Source: Bacillota bacterium (GTDB taxonomy: Bacteria; Bacillota; Clostridia; Acetivibrionales; DSM-1351). From it: a DNA stretch of 64,000 nt. The notes beneath the pieces are model-generated. The model was not told the DNA's origin, searched no databases, and saw nothing but the letters and a program-made list of their open reading frames with translations. A program made the position numbers and the translations under genes. The stretch covers positions 124,001 through 188,000 of the forward strand of contig JAEYHZ010000037.1 of assembly GCA_023409265.1 (NCBI GenBank). Direction: 5' to 3'. This document shows, one piece after another, positions 63,371-64,000 of the stretch (position 1 is the stretch's first letter; the number at the start of each line of letters is the position of its first letter).

Positions 63371-64000
63371 TTATTTAGTAGCTAAAACTTTCTTTAGCTT
63401 AGCGAATCTTGGGAGTCCATCTTCCTTAGGAGGAGCTGATTCACCCTGGATTAATGGTAAAGCGTAATCAATAAATTCCTGCTTCAAGCCATTACCAGCT
63501 TCATTGATCCATTCTCTTGGTATTTTCTTTTCAGTGTTGGCAACATCGTTTAAGTCGAGCAGCTGAATCTCACACTTATATTCTTTTCCTTCAGCTCTCC
63601 TGAAACCAACCATCTTGTCTGTCATACCTTCAACAGCATATCTTACAGCCATTTGTCCTGACAAATAGGATTCATTAACGTCGCTTGCTGAACCGCAGTG
63701 AGCAGCACATCTCTGGAGAAGGCTGAATTCTATACCACGAACTTTTGCTCCGGTCTTTTCCTTAACTATAGCAGCCAAAGTAGCAGCAAGTCCGCCTAAT
63801 TGCGCATGTCCGAAGGAGTCTTTTGTATCAGCCAGGTTTGAACCGTATTCTGAAATGTACTTGCCGTTCTTATCTTTGATACCTTCTGAAACAGCTACTA
63901 TACAGTTACCATTCTTCTTGTATATTGCAATACAGTCTGCAAGGAATTGATCCATATCAAAATCAATTTCGGGGAGGTATATCAAATCAGGTCCTGCACC
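63371..64000 (-). CDS. 6-phosphofructokinase, C-terminal part (PPi-type likely)
   Basis: The 3' 209 codons of a gene cut by the right edge. The stretch GIEFSLLQRCAAHCGSASD and the preceding GHAQLGGLAATLAAIV match the C-terminal half of the long clostridial PFK clade, which commonly uses pyrophosphate. The enzyme phosphorylates fructose 6-phosphate in glycolysis. The phosphate-donor-determining residues lie outside the window, so PPi use is inference. It is followed by a strong terminator. Confidence 0.85.
   Translation of the reverse strand, partial: GAGPDLIYLPEIDFDMDQFLADCIAIYKKNGNCIVAVSEGIKDKNGKYISEYGSNLADTKDSFGHAQLGGLAATLAAIVKEKTGAKVRGIEFSLLQRCAAHCGSASDVNESYLSGQMAVRYAVEGMTDKMVGFRRAEGKEYKCEIQLLDLNDVANTEKKIPREWINEAGNGLKQEFIDYALPLIQGESAPPKEDGLPRFAKLKKVLATK

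Noticed and set aside
1..64000. CRISPR arrays, tRNA or rRNA genes, prophage or complete IS elements
   Set aside because: None found on reading both strands; only the MITE and the structured repeats are mobile-like.

Overview
The window looks like chromosomal DNA from a low-GC, anaerobic, spore-forming clostridium of the Ruminiclostridium/Clostridium cellulolyticum type (inference). The grounds are AT-rich intergenic DNA, strong AGGAGG ribosome-binding sites, a Spo0E-like protein, an [FeFe]-hydrogenase operon, pyruvate formate-lyase, a probable PPi-type phosphofructokinase, a GH9 glucanase, SLH surface anchoring and a large oligosaccharide-use locus. No rRNA, tRNA, CRISPR array or complete insertion sequence was seen.

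Layout. 1-3,700: a truncated secreted Ig-like protein, an unknown membrane protein, a Cro/CI-type regulator, a Spo0E-like peptide and an AraC regulator. 3,800-14,300: enolase, secG, then (instead of the usual direct step to rnr) an HD protein, a polysaccharide deacetylase and a two-component system with a lipoprotein, followed by RNase R and an HPr-like protein. 14,700-19,500: a BtrH-like cysteine-domain protein with no ordinary start codon, mtaB, and the conserved ireB-ruvX-DUF1292 group. 19,600-25,100: a five-gene NAD-linked [FeFe]-hydrogenase operon behind a promoter overlapped by a double Rex-type operator. 25,200-32,400: a lipoprotein, a frameshifted TIM-barrel gene, a ferredoxin-type aldo/keto reductase behind a MerR-type operator, a GH9 lipoprotein, a flavin reductase and an esterase.

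32,500-48,100 is a divergent carbohydrate locus. One arm (minus strand) holds a sugar isomerase-like protein, a mannose-6-phosphate-isomerase fusion, a ROK kinase and an RpiR regulator. The other (plus strand) holds a cytoplasmic GH50-like hydrolase, then a second RpiR gene facing back, then an ABC importer without its own ATPase, a DUF6259-type hydrolase and an aldose epimerase. The logic is import, cytoplasmic hydrolysis, mutarotation, isomerisation and phosphorylation of an unidentified sugar. A perfect palindrome fills the spacer of the transporter promoter.

48,400-64,000: a 2,324-residue secreted LTD/phosphoesterase/FN3/SLH protein followed by a MITE, a HAD phosphatase, pflB under a ZTP (pfl-motif) riboswitch with an overlapping terminator, a run of small enzymes (alpha/beta hydrolase, HD, HAD), an AraC regulator, a GNAT acetyltransferase and the 3' part of phosphofructokinase.

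The least explained element is a family of structured repeats (23,064, 28,689 and 62,409) with shared ends, nested inverted repeats and base changes that keep the stems paired. One copy lies inside the hydrogenase operon and another supplies the last codons of an AraC gene.
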